From assembly GCF_011039135.1 (NCBI RefSeq), contig NZ_JAAKEJ010000001.1, forward strand, positions 372,001 to 436,000: a stretch of DNA of 64,000 nt, written 5' to 3'. Position 1 is the first letter of the stretch. Each line of letters begins with the position of its first letter. The DNA comes from Desulfovibrio sp. ZJ209 (lineage in GTDB: Bacteria; Desulfobacterota; Desulfovibrionia; Desulfovibrionales; Desulfovibrionaceae). The position numbers and the translations under genes were made by a program. Under the pieces are notes generated by a model. The model saw nothing but the letters and a program-made list of their open reading frames with translations. It was not told the origin of the DNA and did not search any database. This document shows, one piece after another, positions 34,742-45,666 of the stretch.

Positions 34742-35388
34742 GGTTCTCGTTCTCCCGCTGTCTTGCCGGAGCCTTGGCCCAGGCATGCGCGTAGAAGCGC
34801 CGTGTCCAGGGGCGCGGGCTGCGCTTCGCGTTCGGGGTGCCACATGACGGCAGCGACGCGGCCGTCCGCGCTGGTGAAGGCCTCCACCGTGCCGTCCGGG
34901 GCCAGCGCGAGAGCCTCGAGGCCCGGGGCCAGCCCCTCCGGGGAGATGGCCCGGGCATGGAAGGAATTGACCTCATGGCGCGGGCTCCCGGCCACGGGGC
35001 GCGAGAGCTCCACCGCATGGCGCACCGCCACATGCCCGTCGCACGATGTGAGGCGGCCGCCCATGAGCAGGTTGATGACCTGCGCGCCCCGGCACACGCC
35101 GAAAACCGGCAGCCCGGCCTCTTGCGACCAGGCGAAGAGCGCGGCCTCCGTGGCGTCGCGCTCCGGCACGAGGCCCCAGTCCTCCCCGCCCGAAAAGAGG
35201 AGCCCGGTGAGGCCGGCGCCCGCGGCAAAGCCCGTGATTTCCGAGCCCACATTGGGCAGATAGAAGACCGGCTCCTGCGGAAACACCTGGCGGAGAAAGC
35301 GGGGCCAGTCCCGCGCAAGGGCGTCGCGTTCCTCCACGGCGCCCCCGGAATAGGTGTGGCGCATGACGCGCATGGTGATGCCGAGCAT
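34738..35388 (-). CDS. Class I glutamine amidotransferase-type hydrolase, candidate gamma-glutamyl-CDP-amidate hydrolase (Cj1417-like)
   Basis: This 216-residue protein has the class I amidotransferase triad: the nucleophile in FGVCRGAQVINLLMGG and His/Glu in VMWHPEREAQ. Such stand-alone domains resemble gamma-glutamyl-GABA hydrolase PuuD. In the C. jejuni pathway the homologue Cj1417 removes glutamate from the gamma-glutamyl CDP adduct to release cytidine diphosphoramidate. The ATG at 35388 overlaps the upstream kinase stop by one base (TGATG), and the 3' end overlaps the cytidylyltransferase start, so three proteins are made from tightly coupled frames. Confidence 0.8.
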   Translation of the reverse strand: MLGITMRVMRHTYSGGAVEERDALARDWPRFLRQVFPQEPVFYLPNVGSEITGFAAGAGLTGLLFSGGEDWGLVPERDATEAALFAWSQEAGLPVFGVCRGAQVINLLMGGRLTSCDGHVAVRHAVELSRPVAGSPRHEVNSFHARAISPEGLAPGLEALALAPDGTVEAFTSADGRVAAVMWHPEREAQPAPLDTALLRACLGQGSGKTAGEREP

Positions 35389-37760
35389 CAGCGCGCCTCC
35401 AGAATGGCCGCCGCCGGCTTGATATAGAGCGTCTCCGCCGCCTGCGCCATGTCGAACAGCCTTTCGCCCGTGCCGATGGCCGCCGGCAGGCCGTATTCCG
35501 CGCAGCGGATGGCCATATGCGAATTGGCGCCGCCGAAGCGCGTCACGAGGCCCGCGATATTGCGGGTGAAGATCCAGTCAAAGCCCGGGTCGGCATTTTC
35601 GATGCAGACGATCTTGCCCGTGAGGTCCACATCGCAGGGGCTGCCGGCAAAAAGGCGTGCCACCGGGGCGAGCGCTTCGCCCGTGCCCACGAAGTTGGGC
35701 GCGGCGCGGTGCTGCGGCGCCACATACACATCACGCACCGAGCGGATGAGGTAGCCAAGCTTGAGCCCGGAGGCGCGGGCCAGGAGTTCCCGGTTGGCCG
35801 CGACGAGGCGGCCAAAATGCTCCTGGGGCGTCTCGGGCTGCGCGCTGACCGTCCAGTCCAGCAGGGGCTGGATCTCGAAAAAGGAGGCCGCTTCGCGGTC
35901 AAAACCGGCGCGCTCGCCGAAAAAGGCGATGATCTCCAGCGCGTCCGAAAGATTGCGGCTGAAGATGAACTTGGCGTGCTCGCGGCCGGCGATGGCCCGG
36001 CGCGCATATTCCAGCAGTTCTTCGGGGCTGGCGCCGAGGCCGGCCCCGCGAAGCAGGGTCTCGAGGCTCGCGCGTTCGGCCGGGGTGAGCGCAAAGGGCG
36101 CGCCCGGTTCCGGGCGTTGTGGGCGGGCGCCCTCCCCGAAGATCTGCGGCCGGTCGAGGTAGCGGGGCGAAAGGATGTCATAGCTGCCGGGCCGCAGGTG
36201 CCCGTATTTGCGCATGAAGGACGCGGCGTCGCGCCGGCCTTCGCAGACATCCTGAAATTCGCGCGAGAGCTCGCCGGAGATGGTGCGCACCGTGGCCTTG
36301 AAGGCCTGCACGCGCTCAGGCGCAAGCGCGCCGGCCGTCACGGCCGAGCGCAACAGGCTCTCGGCGATGAAGGCATGCCGCGCCAGGATGGAGAAGGGGA
36401 GGGTGCCGTACTTGCGGCACTCAGCCAGCAGGGGCGGCAGGTCTTCGAGGCGCCCGGGCTCCGCGGCGCTGGCGAAGGGCCGCGCCGCCTGGCGGCCGCG
36501 CAGTTCGGCCACGGCGTCCAGCGCGCCGGCCAGGGTGCCTTGCGGGGAAAGATCGAGGCAGCCCACCGTCAGGCGGGTGAGGGCGGCGCGAAACTCCTCC
36601 CGGCGGCGCGCCGAGAGCAGCCCGGGATAGCGCGCGTCCAGCGCGGCGTCGAAGTTGAAGTCGAGAGCGGTCTGGGCGATCTCGAACTCGATCTTGTCAT
36701 GAAACTGCGGGTTGGCCTCCAGCCGCTCCAGCCAGGCGTTGACGAGAATTTCGCACGTGCCGGCGTCGAGCCCCGCCGGCAGGAAGGAATTGAAGCTCGC
36801 CCGCACGTCGATGTAGGGGCGCCCGAAGATGAGCGGCATGAGCTCGGTGGGCGGCAGTGCGCGGTAGCCCATGCGCTCCCGCGCCTTGGCCCAGACGCGG
36901 CTCGTGATGAGGTTGCGGTAGAGGGAGGCGGCCAGCGGACGGGGGAGGATGCCAATCATTTCCGCCGGGTTCCAGTCCGGCATCACGCCAAGGATGGAGC
37001 GCTGCCCGAATAGCCCGGGGCACGGGCCGGTGCGGTCGGCCACGAATTCGGCCACGCGCCCGATGCGCGCGGCGGGGATGGAATCGGGCCACTGGCTCCC
37101 GGCGCAGATGGGGCGCACCTGGAGGAGATGGAGAATCCCCTCCGCATCGAGGCAAAACTCGATATCCAGTGCGTCCGTGCCGCACAGGGTTTCGAGCCGG
37201 CGCGCCAGCCCCACGAAGGCGGCGAGTCGCGGGGAGTCGAAATCCCCCTCCCGTGCCTCGCGGTAGACATAGACCGTCTTGCCCACATGGGTGCCGCCGG
37301 TGACGGTGTCGGTCTTGCCGGATTCATCGTCATAGTTGATGACATACCAGGGCGCGCCGTCGGCGAGGGCGCGGGTCATGATGACCCCGGTGACGGCCGG
37401 CTCGCGGATCATGGGCTGCACGAGCACCTGGTCTTCCGGGGCTGCCTCGCCATAGGAGGCAATGACCTGTTCGACCGCATCGGCAAAGGCCGCGGCGTCG
37501 GCGAGGGGCACATCAAGGAGGGAAAGGAAGGCCCCGGCGCCGGAACAGGCCGCCGAATCCTCCCGACGGCACGAGGAGCGCACGGCCACGCGCATGCACT
37601 CCGCAAGGGCTGCCCGCGCGCGCGCATGCACCGCCTTCGCATCGGCGCGCCACTCCGCCACGGTGAAGGCGAACACCGTGGGGATGTTGAGTTCCGGCCA
37701 GCGGGAGAGCGCCGCGAGGGTGTCGGCCTTGGTGGAAAAGGTGAAAGGGGTCGCGCTCAT
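35388..37760 (-). CDS. PEP-synthase-like kinase, candidate L-glutamine kinase (Cj1418-like)
   Basis: This 790-residue protein has an N-terminal ATP-grasp part (SSCRREDSAACSGAGAFLSL at about 63-82) and a C-terminal phosphohistidine domain with FGGANSHMAIRCAEYG, whose His748 is the expected carrier. It lacks the long pyruvate/PEP-binding barrel of true PEP synthase. C. jejuni Cj1418, of similar length and annotated as a PEP synthase, phosphorylates the side-chain amide of glutamine and starts phosphoramidate synthesis. The first block TFSTKADTLAALS is typical for this branch. The ATG at 37760 has only a weak GAG site. The gene leads the minus-strand locus. Confidence 0.8.
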   Translation of the reverse strand: MSATPFTFSTKADTLAALSRWPELNIPTVFAFTVAEWRADAKAVHARARAALAECMRVAVRSSCRREDSAACSGAGAFLSLLDVPLADAAAFADAVEQVIASYGEAAPEDQVLVQPMIREPAVTGVIMTRALADGAPWYVINYDDESGKTDTVTGGTHVGKTVYVYREAREGDFDSPRLAAFVGLARRLETLCGTDALDIEFCLDAEGILHLLQVRPICAGSQWPDSIPAARIGRVAEFVADRTGPCPGLFGQRSILGVMPDWNPAEMIGILPRPLAASLYRNLITSRVWAKARERMGYRALPPTELMPLIFGRPYIDVRASFNSFLPAGLDAGTCEILVNAWLERLEANPQFHDKIEFEIAQTALDFNFDAALDARYPGLLSARRREEFRAALTRLTVGCLDLSPQGTLAGALDAVAELRGRQAARPFASAAEPGRLEDLPPLLAECRKYGTLPFSILARHAFIAESLLRSAVTAGALAPERVQAFKATVRTISGELSREFQDVCEGRRDAASFMRKYGHLRPGSYDILSPRYLDRPQIFGEGARPQRPEPGAPFALTPAERASLETLLRGAGLGASPEELLEYARRAIAGREHAKFIFSRNLSDALEIIAFFGERAGFDREAASFFEIQPLLDWTVSAQPETPQEHFGRLVAANRELLARASGLKLGYLIRSVRDVYVAPQHRAAPNFVGTGEALAPVARLFAGSPCDVDLTGKIVCIENADPGFDWIFTRNIAGLVTRFGGANSHMAIRCAEYGLPAAIGTGERLFDMAQAAETLYIKPAAAILEAR

Positions 37761-38132
37761 CTCGGGCGGGGGCTTCCTTTACAGGGCGTTTTTCTGCAAA
37801 AGGGAATACGCCTGTTTTCAGAGGGCAGTTCCAGCCATCCATGCGGGGAGAGGCAGCACTCGGCGCGGTGGGGCCTGGGCATTATGGCACTCAAGGCGTT
37901 TTTTTAACATTGTGCTGAAAATTTTGCAAATCATCAGCGTATCATTGGAGCAGCTGGCACAAAAGCAAGTGCAGTTTGCCAAAAAATTAGGGTGTACATT
38001 CTTGCAAATACCATGAAGTTTTTATACATTACCAAGAGATAAGTATCTAAAAAATAGGTAGATTCAAAGGGGTGCCAGAGTGCCCAGCATCAGGGCGATC
38101 TGGAGAATACTGTCACAGCATGAGGAGCACCC
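37761..38132. promoter_or_regulatory. Divergent intergenic region between glutamine kinase and candidate transferase
   Basis: About 370 bp, AT-rich, with no gene. Toward the minus strand TTGCAA (37924-37929) with a TAAAAA box 17 bases on is a possible weak promoter. The plus-strand promoter at 38002-38030 is clearer. Confidence 0.5.
38002..38030 (+). promoter_or_regulatory. Sigma-70 promoter of the candidate transferase
   Basis: TTGCAA and TACATT are spaced by 17 bases. The start would be near 38037, leaving about 95 bases of leader. Confidence 0.5.
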
Positions 38133-39934
<1,802 letters not shown>

Positions 39935-40287
39935 GCCTTAACTTTTGGGGCGGCGGGTTTGACGCCTTTCGCCGATTTTAGCATTGGTAGCGGCGGGCAG
40001 CAACTGTGAACGGATATAACTTGCGGGCGCATGCGCCGAGGCAACGCGGTGTCTCCTCTGACTTGCGCTTGCGGATTGCTTTAATATAGGAAAGAGACAG
40101 GCGTTTCTTTAAGAACGGGCCTGGCGACACAAGTACCATGCTCGCCGGAAATCCCGGCACCCGCGATAGCCGCGGCAACGGTTTGGCTTGGGACTTCAAG
40201 CTCTCTACGCAGGACACTGGCGTGCTGGTCATCGGTGAGCATTGTTACAATACTTTCCGGAAGTGCATCCAAGTGGGAGTAAGCAAA
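39935..40287 (+). other. Intergenic region before adenylation gene
   Basis: About 350 bp without a convincing gene. The frame of the adenylation enzyme is open from 40138, but that extension has no ribosome site and does not look like protein of this family. I see no clear promoter. Confidence 0.5.
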
Positions 40288-41814
40288 GTGTATCGCACAA
40301 CCATTACAAAGTATTTTGATTCTTGCGTTGAATCATTTCCAGACCGAATCGCCATCTATGACGGAGATCGGACGGTAACTTTTAAAGATCTCCAGACGAT
40401 GGCGCTTAATCTGGCCATGGAGATACAAGAAAGACTCTCTTTCGCCACGCGCAAGGTCATAGGTGTCTACCTGCCCAAAAGCATTGAGGCCATTGTTGCA
40501 GACTTGGCGATCCTTTACAGCGCAAATGCCTATATGAACATGGATATCAAGTCGCCATGGACCCGCACTGGCCGAATACTGGAGACGATTCAGCCGGATT
40601 TGGTGATTTGCGATGGCAGGCCAACCGAAACCCAAGGCCTACCGCTCCTGCAGATTTCCTGTTCTCCAGACAGGCATGCTGCCTATACCGAACTTCTCAA
40701 GCAGCGTGACCGTTGCATCGATGCAGACCTCGCGTGCGTGATCAATACTTCTGGTTCTACAGGAACACCTAAAGGCGTCGCGCTTACGCACAGGGGTTTT
40801 CTCGACTATGTCGCTTCCGTGAGTGCCGAGGGGCTGGTGGACGACGGTGAAGTGGTTGCCAGCCTGGCCCCCATCATTTTTGACCATTTCAGCTTTGAAG
40901 TATGCCTGCTTGCCATTAAAGGCTGCTCCCTGCTCCTCATCCCTGACCAGCTTGCCGCTTTTCCGCTGCGAATGCTGGAGCTGATGGCCGCGCGCAAGGC
41001 GACATTCCTGTTCTGGGTGCCGACCATCATGGTGAACATCGCCAATATGGACCTGCTGGGTGCCGCCAGGCTGCCTGACTTGAAAAAGATCTGGTTCGCC
41101 GGGGAGGTTTTCCCCACGGCAAAGTTCAACTATTGGCGAAAGCATTTTCCTGACGCTCTCTTTGTCAATCTGTACGGGCCCACAGAAATCACTGTGGACT
41201 GCCTGTATTACAAGGTGGACAGGGTCCTGGTGGATGAGGAGCCGATCCCGGTCGGGAGGCCCTTGCCCAATACAGCGGTGCTGCTGCTGGATGAAAATGA
41301 CAGGCCGATCGGCCCGGGCAGCCCCGATGTGCAGGGAGAGCTCTGCGTGCGCGGCTCGTGCCTTGCCATGGGCTATTACAACAATCCTGACAAGACGCAA
41401 GAGGCTTTTACCCAAAATCCGCTCAACAGCCATTATCCCGAATACATCTACCGCACCGGCGATATAATGGTCTGGAACAAAAAGGGTGAGCTGGTCTTTA
41501 AAGGCCGCAGGGACGGCATGATCAAGCATTCCGGCTACAGGATAGAACTGGGGGAGATCGAGCATACGGCCATAAATGTTCTCAAGCTTTTTGATAACTG
41601 TTGCGCGGTATATGACCCGGGCAAGAAGAAAATCATCCTGATTTATGAGGCGTCACAAGCATTGGAAGAAAAGGAATTACGCCGCAAAGTTTCAGCGGCT
41701 CTCCCGAGATACATGGTTCCTGCGGTCTTTGTCCATATTCCAGAGCTGCCCAGGAATGCGAATGGGAAAATCGACAGGCTGAAACTGGCGCAACAGATGA
41801 TACAGCCCGCATAG
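40288..41814 (+). CDS. Stand-alone amino acid adenylation enzyme (AMP-binding, NRPS A-domain type)
   Basis: This 508-residue enzyme shows the adenylation core motifs in order: NTSGSTGTPKGVALTHRGF (P-loop), the FDHFSFEVCL block, NLYGPTEITVD, GELCVRGSCLAMGYY, YRTGD, KGRRDGMIKHSGYRIELGEIE and the C-terminal lysine in NANGKIDRLKL. This is DltA-like or NRPS-like: it activates an amino or hydroxy acid with ATP and loads it on a carrier protein. No carrier domain is fused, but two free acyl carrier proteins lie nearby (49935-50162 and 51280-51531). I chose GTG 40288, which has GGGAG eight bases upstream and gives the usual family start (YRTTITKYFDSCVESFPDRI). Substrate is unknown. Confidence 0.88.
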   Translation: MYRTTITKYFDSCVESFPDRIAIYDGDRTVTFKDLQTMALNLAMEIQERLSFATRKVIGVYLPKSIEAIVADLAILYSANAYMNMDIKSPWTRTGRILETIQPDLVICDGRPTETQGLPLLQISCSPDRHAAYTELLKQRDRCIDADLACVINTSGSTGTPKGVALTHRGFLDYVASVSAEGLVDDGEVVASLAPIIFDHFSFEVCLLAIKGCSLLLIPDQLAAFPLRMLELMAARKATFLFWVPTIMVNIANMDLLGAARLPDLKKIWFAGEVFPTAKFNYWRKHFPDALFVNLYGPTEITVDCLYYKVDRVLVDEEPIPVGRPLPNTAVLLLDENDRPIGPGSPDVQGELCVRGSCLAMGYYNNPDKTQEAFTQNPLNSHYPEYIYRTGDIMVWNKKGELVFKGRRDGMIKHSGYRIELGEIEHTAINVLKLFDNCCAVYDPGKKKIILIYEASQALEEKELRRKVSAALPRYMVPAVFVHIPELPRNANGKIDRLKLAQQMIQPA

Positions 41815-42011
41815 GCGCCGCACGGGCCTCACCGGCAAGAGCCCGAACCATCCTTTTGCCGTGCGCCGGGCGGCGCGATGCTGCCTATGCAGCCGTGGAG
41901 TATACCTCCGCTATGAGATGTGGGCTCCTGGGTTATGCCGCTGCACGGGCACGCTGCCCCCGGCAGCACATACTCGGGCCGTCTCCCTACCGCCACCTCA
42001 TGCCTTCCCCA

Positions 42012-43127
42012 CTATTCTTGCCGCATGAGATCGCTATATCGCTTGTAGATGGGCAGGATCGTGTCCCGAAAGTCATAAAAATTCTTCATGCTTGGGAGAT
42101 ATGGCTGGTTGGGTCTGGCCTGCTTGGCGGCCGGCAGCCAGGAATAGATGAGCTCCCGGGAAGCGTCGGAGAGATTTTCGAGGATATGGTACTGTATTTC
42201 CGGCGGCAGGTCCCGATACGGGATTTTTGCCAATTCTTGGGCGCGCGCCACATTCTTGTCGTACCAGTCGGGATCATTGAGCAGCACGCCCTGATACTTG
42301 AGGCCATATTCCGCGTATTCATCGAGAGTATAGATATTGGGAGGCAAGGTGTTGGAGTGAAAATCTTTAAATTGATGCAAATCCATCTCCCGGACTTCCT
42401 TAAACAGGCTACCGAACTCTCGCCTTCCAAACGGGGCGAAGCTGCACTGGTAAAAGAACATCAGGTGCGCATCGTTGGGAGTCGTGTTTTCATCGGGAAC
42501 CACAGAAAAACCAGAAAGCGCGTGGGCACCCACATCCACAGCATCGAGGAAACTTTCAAGCAGGCCGTTCTTCCTTTTTTTGACCTTATCAAAATCGATG
42601 AAGATGCAATTGTCCCTGCCCAGCACGCGCAGATGATGGCGCAGGCAGCCCATGATGGCGTAATTTCTTTCGCGGTCAAAAACGAAAACTGAAGGCGGCA
42701 GGAAATATTTTATGTATTCCTTCTGTTGGCTGACCAGCCAATCAAAAAAATTCCTGAAATAATAAATGCCTTTTACTGAATAGTCCTTTTTCCAAAACTC
42801 AATGTTATCGGAATGTTCAAAATTGAAAAGTTCCGCGCTGAGGATATTGTTAGAACAATTTGCATCACGCATTTCATTCAGGATATGGTCCCGATACCAT
42901 GTCCAGTCATGGAGTTTCTGAAATTTGTTCCAGTTGCCATGAAAGCATTGGGCAGCAAAAATATGGTTTTCATATTTATAGTTGAAGACAGATTCATCAA
43001 TGACATGACCTATAGGATAACAATAGTCCTTCTCAAGAAGCAAATCATGATTTTTATACAAAAAATGCTGAATCGTCGTTGTGCCGGTTTTTGACCAGCC
43101 CATGTGCATATAGAGCGTGTTCTTCAT
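42012..43127 (-). CDS. Sulfotransferase-like protein
   Basis: This 371-residue protein starts MKNTLYMHMGWSKTGTTTIQ, with the GWSKTGTTTIQ loop that binds the 5'-phosphosulfate of PAPS in sulfotransferases. The conserved strand FRNFFDWLVSQQKEY provides the expected Arg/Ser region for the 3'-phosphate. The substrate would be a surface glycan or lipid. The ATG at 43127 is preferred to a TTG further upstream. Base composition is lower in GC than the core genes, so acquisition by transfer is plausible. It is the last gene of a group with an APS kinase and a second sulfotransferase-like gene. Confidence 0.8.
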   Translation of the reverse strand: MKNTLYMHMGWSKTGTTTIQHFLYKNHDLLLEKDYCYPIGHVIDESVFNYKYENHIFAAQCFHGNWNKFQKLHDWTWYRDHILNEMRDANCSNNILSAELFNFEHSDNIEFWKKDYSVKGIYYFRNFFDWLVSQQKEYIKYFLPPSVFVFDRERNYAIMGCLRHHLRVLGRDNCIFIDFDKVKKRKNGLLESFLDAVDVGAHALSGFSVVPDENTTPNDAHLMFFYQCSFAPFGRREFGSLFKEVREMDLHQFKDFHSNTLPPNIYTLDEYAEYGLKYQGVLLNDPDWYDKNVARAQELAKIPYRDLPPEIQYHILENLSDASRELIYSWLPAAKQARPNQPYLPSMKNFYDFRDTILPIYKRYSDLMRQE

Positions 43128-43151
43128 GGTTTTTCCCGTGGCTGCCAAGGA

Positions 43152-43670
43152 TTATTCAGGAAGCGCCAAAACGGTCCGCACATACAAAAACAAGGCGGCG
43201 CAAGAAGCCTCTTCGGGCGCATGCGCCGTATCCAGGATGAGGTCAGGGGTTTCAGGCGCCTCATACGGGCTCGAAATGCCCGTATAGAAGGGGCGCCGGC
43301 CCTGAAGAGCGGAAGCATAGAAACCCTTGGGGTCGCGTTGCTCACAGACGGAAAGCGGGCACGAAACAAAAATTTCGTGATAGTCGGTAATCATCTGGCG
43401 GGCCACTGCCCGGTGTTCCCGCAGTGGCGCAATGCAGGCAACGCAGGTGATGAGGCCGGAATTTTCAGCGAGGGCGGCGCATGCGGCGATACGACGTACA
43501 TTTTCCAGCCTGTCCTCAAGGCTGAAGCCCAAATCCTTGCAGAGGCCCTTGCGCGCAAGGTCGCCATCCAGAAAGAGCACGGCTTTTCCCCGCTCACGCA
43601 AAAAGCCGGCGAGCGCTTTGCACAGCGTTGTCTTGCCCGCTCCCGAGAGGCCAGTGAACCAGAAAACCAT
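43152..43670 (-). CDS. cysC: Adenylylsulfate kinase, canonical type (PAPS supply)
   Basis: This 172-residue APS kinase has Walker A GLSGAGKTT, LFLDGDLARKGLCKDLGFS, the REHRAVAR block and the FYTGISSPYEAPETPD motif, all typical of APS kinases that make PAPS. The ATG at 43670 has AGGG six bases upstream. It lies between two sulfotransferase-like genes, so it should supply their sulfate donor. Dissimilatory sulfate reducers do not need PAPS for respiration, which fits a dedicated biosynthetic use. Compare the divergent relative at 31818-32336. Confidence 0.88.
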   Translation of the reverse strand: MVFWFTGLSGAGKTTLCKALAGFLRERGKAVLFLDGDLARKGLCKDLGFSLEDRLENVRRIAACAALAENSGLITCVACIAPLREHRAVARQMITDYHEIFVSCPLSVCEQRDPKGFYASALQGRRPFYTGISSPYEAPETPDLILDTAHAPEEASCAALFLYVRTVLALPE

Positions 43671-43681
43671 GTACGCCCTGC

Positions 43682-44734
43682 TCAGATACTGTTAAAATAT
43701 TTCCACTTGCTAACGATACCGGGATAGTTCACCGAAAATTCTTTCAGCTCGTTGTCCATAAAACGGAGGTACCTTGAACGGAACCGTGGGTTTTTCCGTA
43801 TCGCCTCCACGGCATCTTCGGGTGTGATGGAGTAGCGCTTGTAGAGCTTGCGCGTGAGCGCGCAATGTTCCTCCCACACATCAATATAGGTTTTTGTGGC
43901 TTCGATTTTTTCTTCATTGAAGAAATTCCCGGGGATTGACGGAAGCACCTTTTCATACCGCTCCTGCGGCATGCCTGCGGTAAATTGGCGCCCCTTGTAT
44001 GTGAAGCGGAAAAGTGTGTGTGCCGGGCGCCATTGATTAAACCAGAAATCAAAAAGTTTATCGGGCGCCACATAGAGAGGTGAGACATAATAAAATGCCG
44101 AGATGGGATAGCTTTTTGCCGGCTGCCGCGACCACAGCCTGTTGTCATAGGTATTGAAGGGGATGGAGGCTATCTCAGCCACACTTTCTGTATAGGGGAT
44201 GTCCAAATACGCGGCGATTTTCTTGAGCGTGCCGGCGCAGGCGTCCGGGAGCAGCTCGGGCGTTTCAATCACGAGGGGGGTAGCCGTTGTATTGATTGAC
44301 CTCTTCAATGTATCAAAGAGGTTGCAAACGCTGATATGTTTTGAAAGGAAGGGGAGGATGGGTTCCTTGCCCAGGGTCAGGGCATTCCCCCTGCCGAAGA
44401 CGGCATCCCCAAGAAAATAGTTGAAAAGGGAAACCATGATCTGGATCGGGTCGCGGACAAGCCAGAGGGCCCGCGTCGTGACGGGCTCAGTATTGATTGG
44501 GCCAAAATGGCCGGAAATTTGGTCAATGGTCAGGCCAAAGGCGTAGGTGACAGGATTTTTCAAGACCGGGATGCTGATGTTCTCAAGGGTGGGGAAAAGG
44601 TTGCCCTCGGGGAAAACAGGGGCACCCATCCAGTTCAAATAGTAGCTGAACGATAGCCTCCCACAGCCGTGGCCGCCAATAACATAGAAATCAGGGATGA
44701 ATCGGCGCGTTGTGATGTCAAATTTCAGTTCCAT
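43682..44734 (-). CDS. Sulfotransferase-like protein with degenerate PAPS loop
   Basis: This 350-residue protein has IPDFYVIGGHGCGRLSFSYY near the N-terminus, a position and spacing like the sulfotransferase 5'-phosphosulfate loop although the usual GxxKxGTT is reduced to GGHGCGRLS. LWLVRDPIQIMVSLFNYFLG matches the 3'-phosphate region. Aromatic residues and Lys are frequent and GC is low. It may still transfer sulfate or have changed function. The ATG at 44734 lacks a strong ribosome site. It is 11 bases upstream of the APS kinase. Confidence 0.7.
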   Translation of the reverse strand: MELKFDITTRRFIPDFYVIGGHGCGRLSFSYYLNWMGAPVFPEGNLFPTLENISIPVLKNPVTYAFGLTIDQISGHFGPINTEPVTTRALWLVRDPIQIMVSLFNYFLGDAVFGRGNALTLGKEPILPFLSKHISVCNLFDTLKRSINTTATPLVIETPELLPDACAGTLKKIAAYLDIPYTESVAEIASIPFNTYDNRLWSRQPAKSYPISAFYYVSPLYVAPDKLFDFWFNQWRPAHTLFRFTYKGRQFTAGMPQERYEKVLPSIPGNFFNEEKIEATKTYIDVWEEHCALTRKLYKRYSITPEDAVEAIRKNPRFRSRYLRFMDNELKEFSVNYPGIVSKWKYFNSI

Positions 44735-44921
44735 GACGGTTCCCGCTTTGCTAGAGAGGTGAAAATAATTTCTTCATCAATGCCAGACAGACCATCGAAG
44801 GCGCGCATGGGATGTTCGAGTTGGTGTGTCATCCCCGGAAGCCAGGACAACAGTGAGGGAGTTTTTTCGCGGCATGAAGGTTCTCTGCCCGGTTCATTAT
44901 CAAGGCTCCCTGCCCAAAAGC

Positions 44922-45572
44922 TCAGGTCTTAAAAATATGTGCAAATTCTGCGGCTCTCTCAATTTTTTCTGCCAGGCGTTGCAAACCTTCCATCCGTGGC
45001 GCATAGTCGTGAACAAAGATCAAAAAATCCTTCTCTTCGCCCTGATACTTGCCCCCATATTTTTTGCAAAAATTGATCCCACGCAAATTTTTTTTACGAA
45101 TGCGGCTGATAAGCATTGTTATGCCAAGCCGCTGCATGATAATCTCTCTGCACAGGGCAATACTGTAGGCGAGACCACTGCCAAAATATTTTTCACCAAA
45201 AAGAAAAATTCCCCCTTCGCATGACCGCCTTTCCCAGTCAATTTTTTTAAGCTCAGTAAATCCGACGGCTATCTCTGCTTTGCAACACATATACGCCAGT
45301 GAGGTGTTGGAGGCTCGTTGTTTGTTGAGCCAGACGGTCATAACTTGCGGGGTCACCATGCGACAGTCGTCCATGAAGGGGCGGATCGCCTCATGATTGC
45401 GCCACTTGCAGAGTAATGGCAGGTCTTGGGCGTTCACAAGGCGCATGTCTATCCCGAATGCCGATACTTGCCTGACGCCAGGCCTGGCGCAAAGAATATC
45501 AGCGCGCCTGTTTAGTGGCTGTGCTGCGGGCATAAGTTTTTTGTTCACTATGGGCGTCGGGAATATTTCCAT
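44922..45572 (-). CDS. GNAT family N-acetyltransferase
   Basis: This roughly 216-residue protein has a GNAT-like core: MRLVNAQDLPLLCKWRNHEA, a typical first strand and helix, then GIFLFGEKYFGSGLAYSIAL for acetyl-CoA binding and ISRIRKKNLRGINFCKKYG near the end. This layout is that of ribosomal-protein or amino-sugar N-acetyltransferases, such as PseH. It probably acetylates an amino sugar for the surface glycan. The start is uncertain: ATG 45572, 45533 and 45446 are all in frame and none has a strong site. The domain itself begins near 45446. Confidence 0.65.
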   Translation of the reverse strand: MEIFPTPIVNKKLMPAAQPLNRRADILCARPGVRQVSAFGIDMRLVNAQDLPLLCKWRNHEAIRPFMDDCRMVTPQVMTVWLNKQRASNTSLAYMCCKAEIAVGFTELKKIDWERRSCEGGIFLFGEKYFGSGLAYSIALCREIIMQRLGITMLISRIRKKNLRGINFCKKYGGKYQGEEKDFLIFVHDYAPRMEGLQRLAEKIERAAEFAHIFKT

Positions 45573-45666
45573 GGTGGAGCTTGAGCTATGCCAGCGCTGT
45601 TGCTTTCTTCCTGAATGCGGCCCCTGCACACACAATACACAATTGGCTGCCTCGGCAGCCTCGCCG

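Noticed and set aside
37970-37990. TGGCAC in the divergent gap as a sigma-54 promoter
   Set aside because: The downstream GC is not at the required 12-base spacing.
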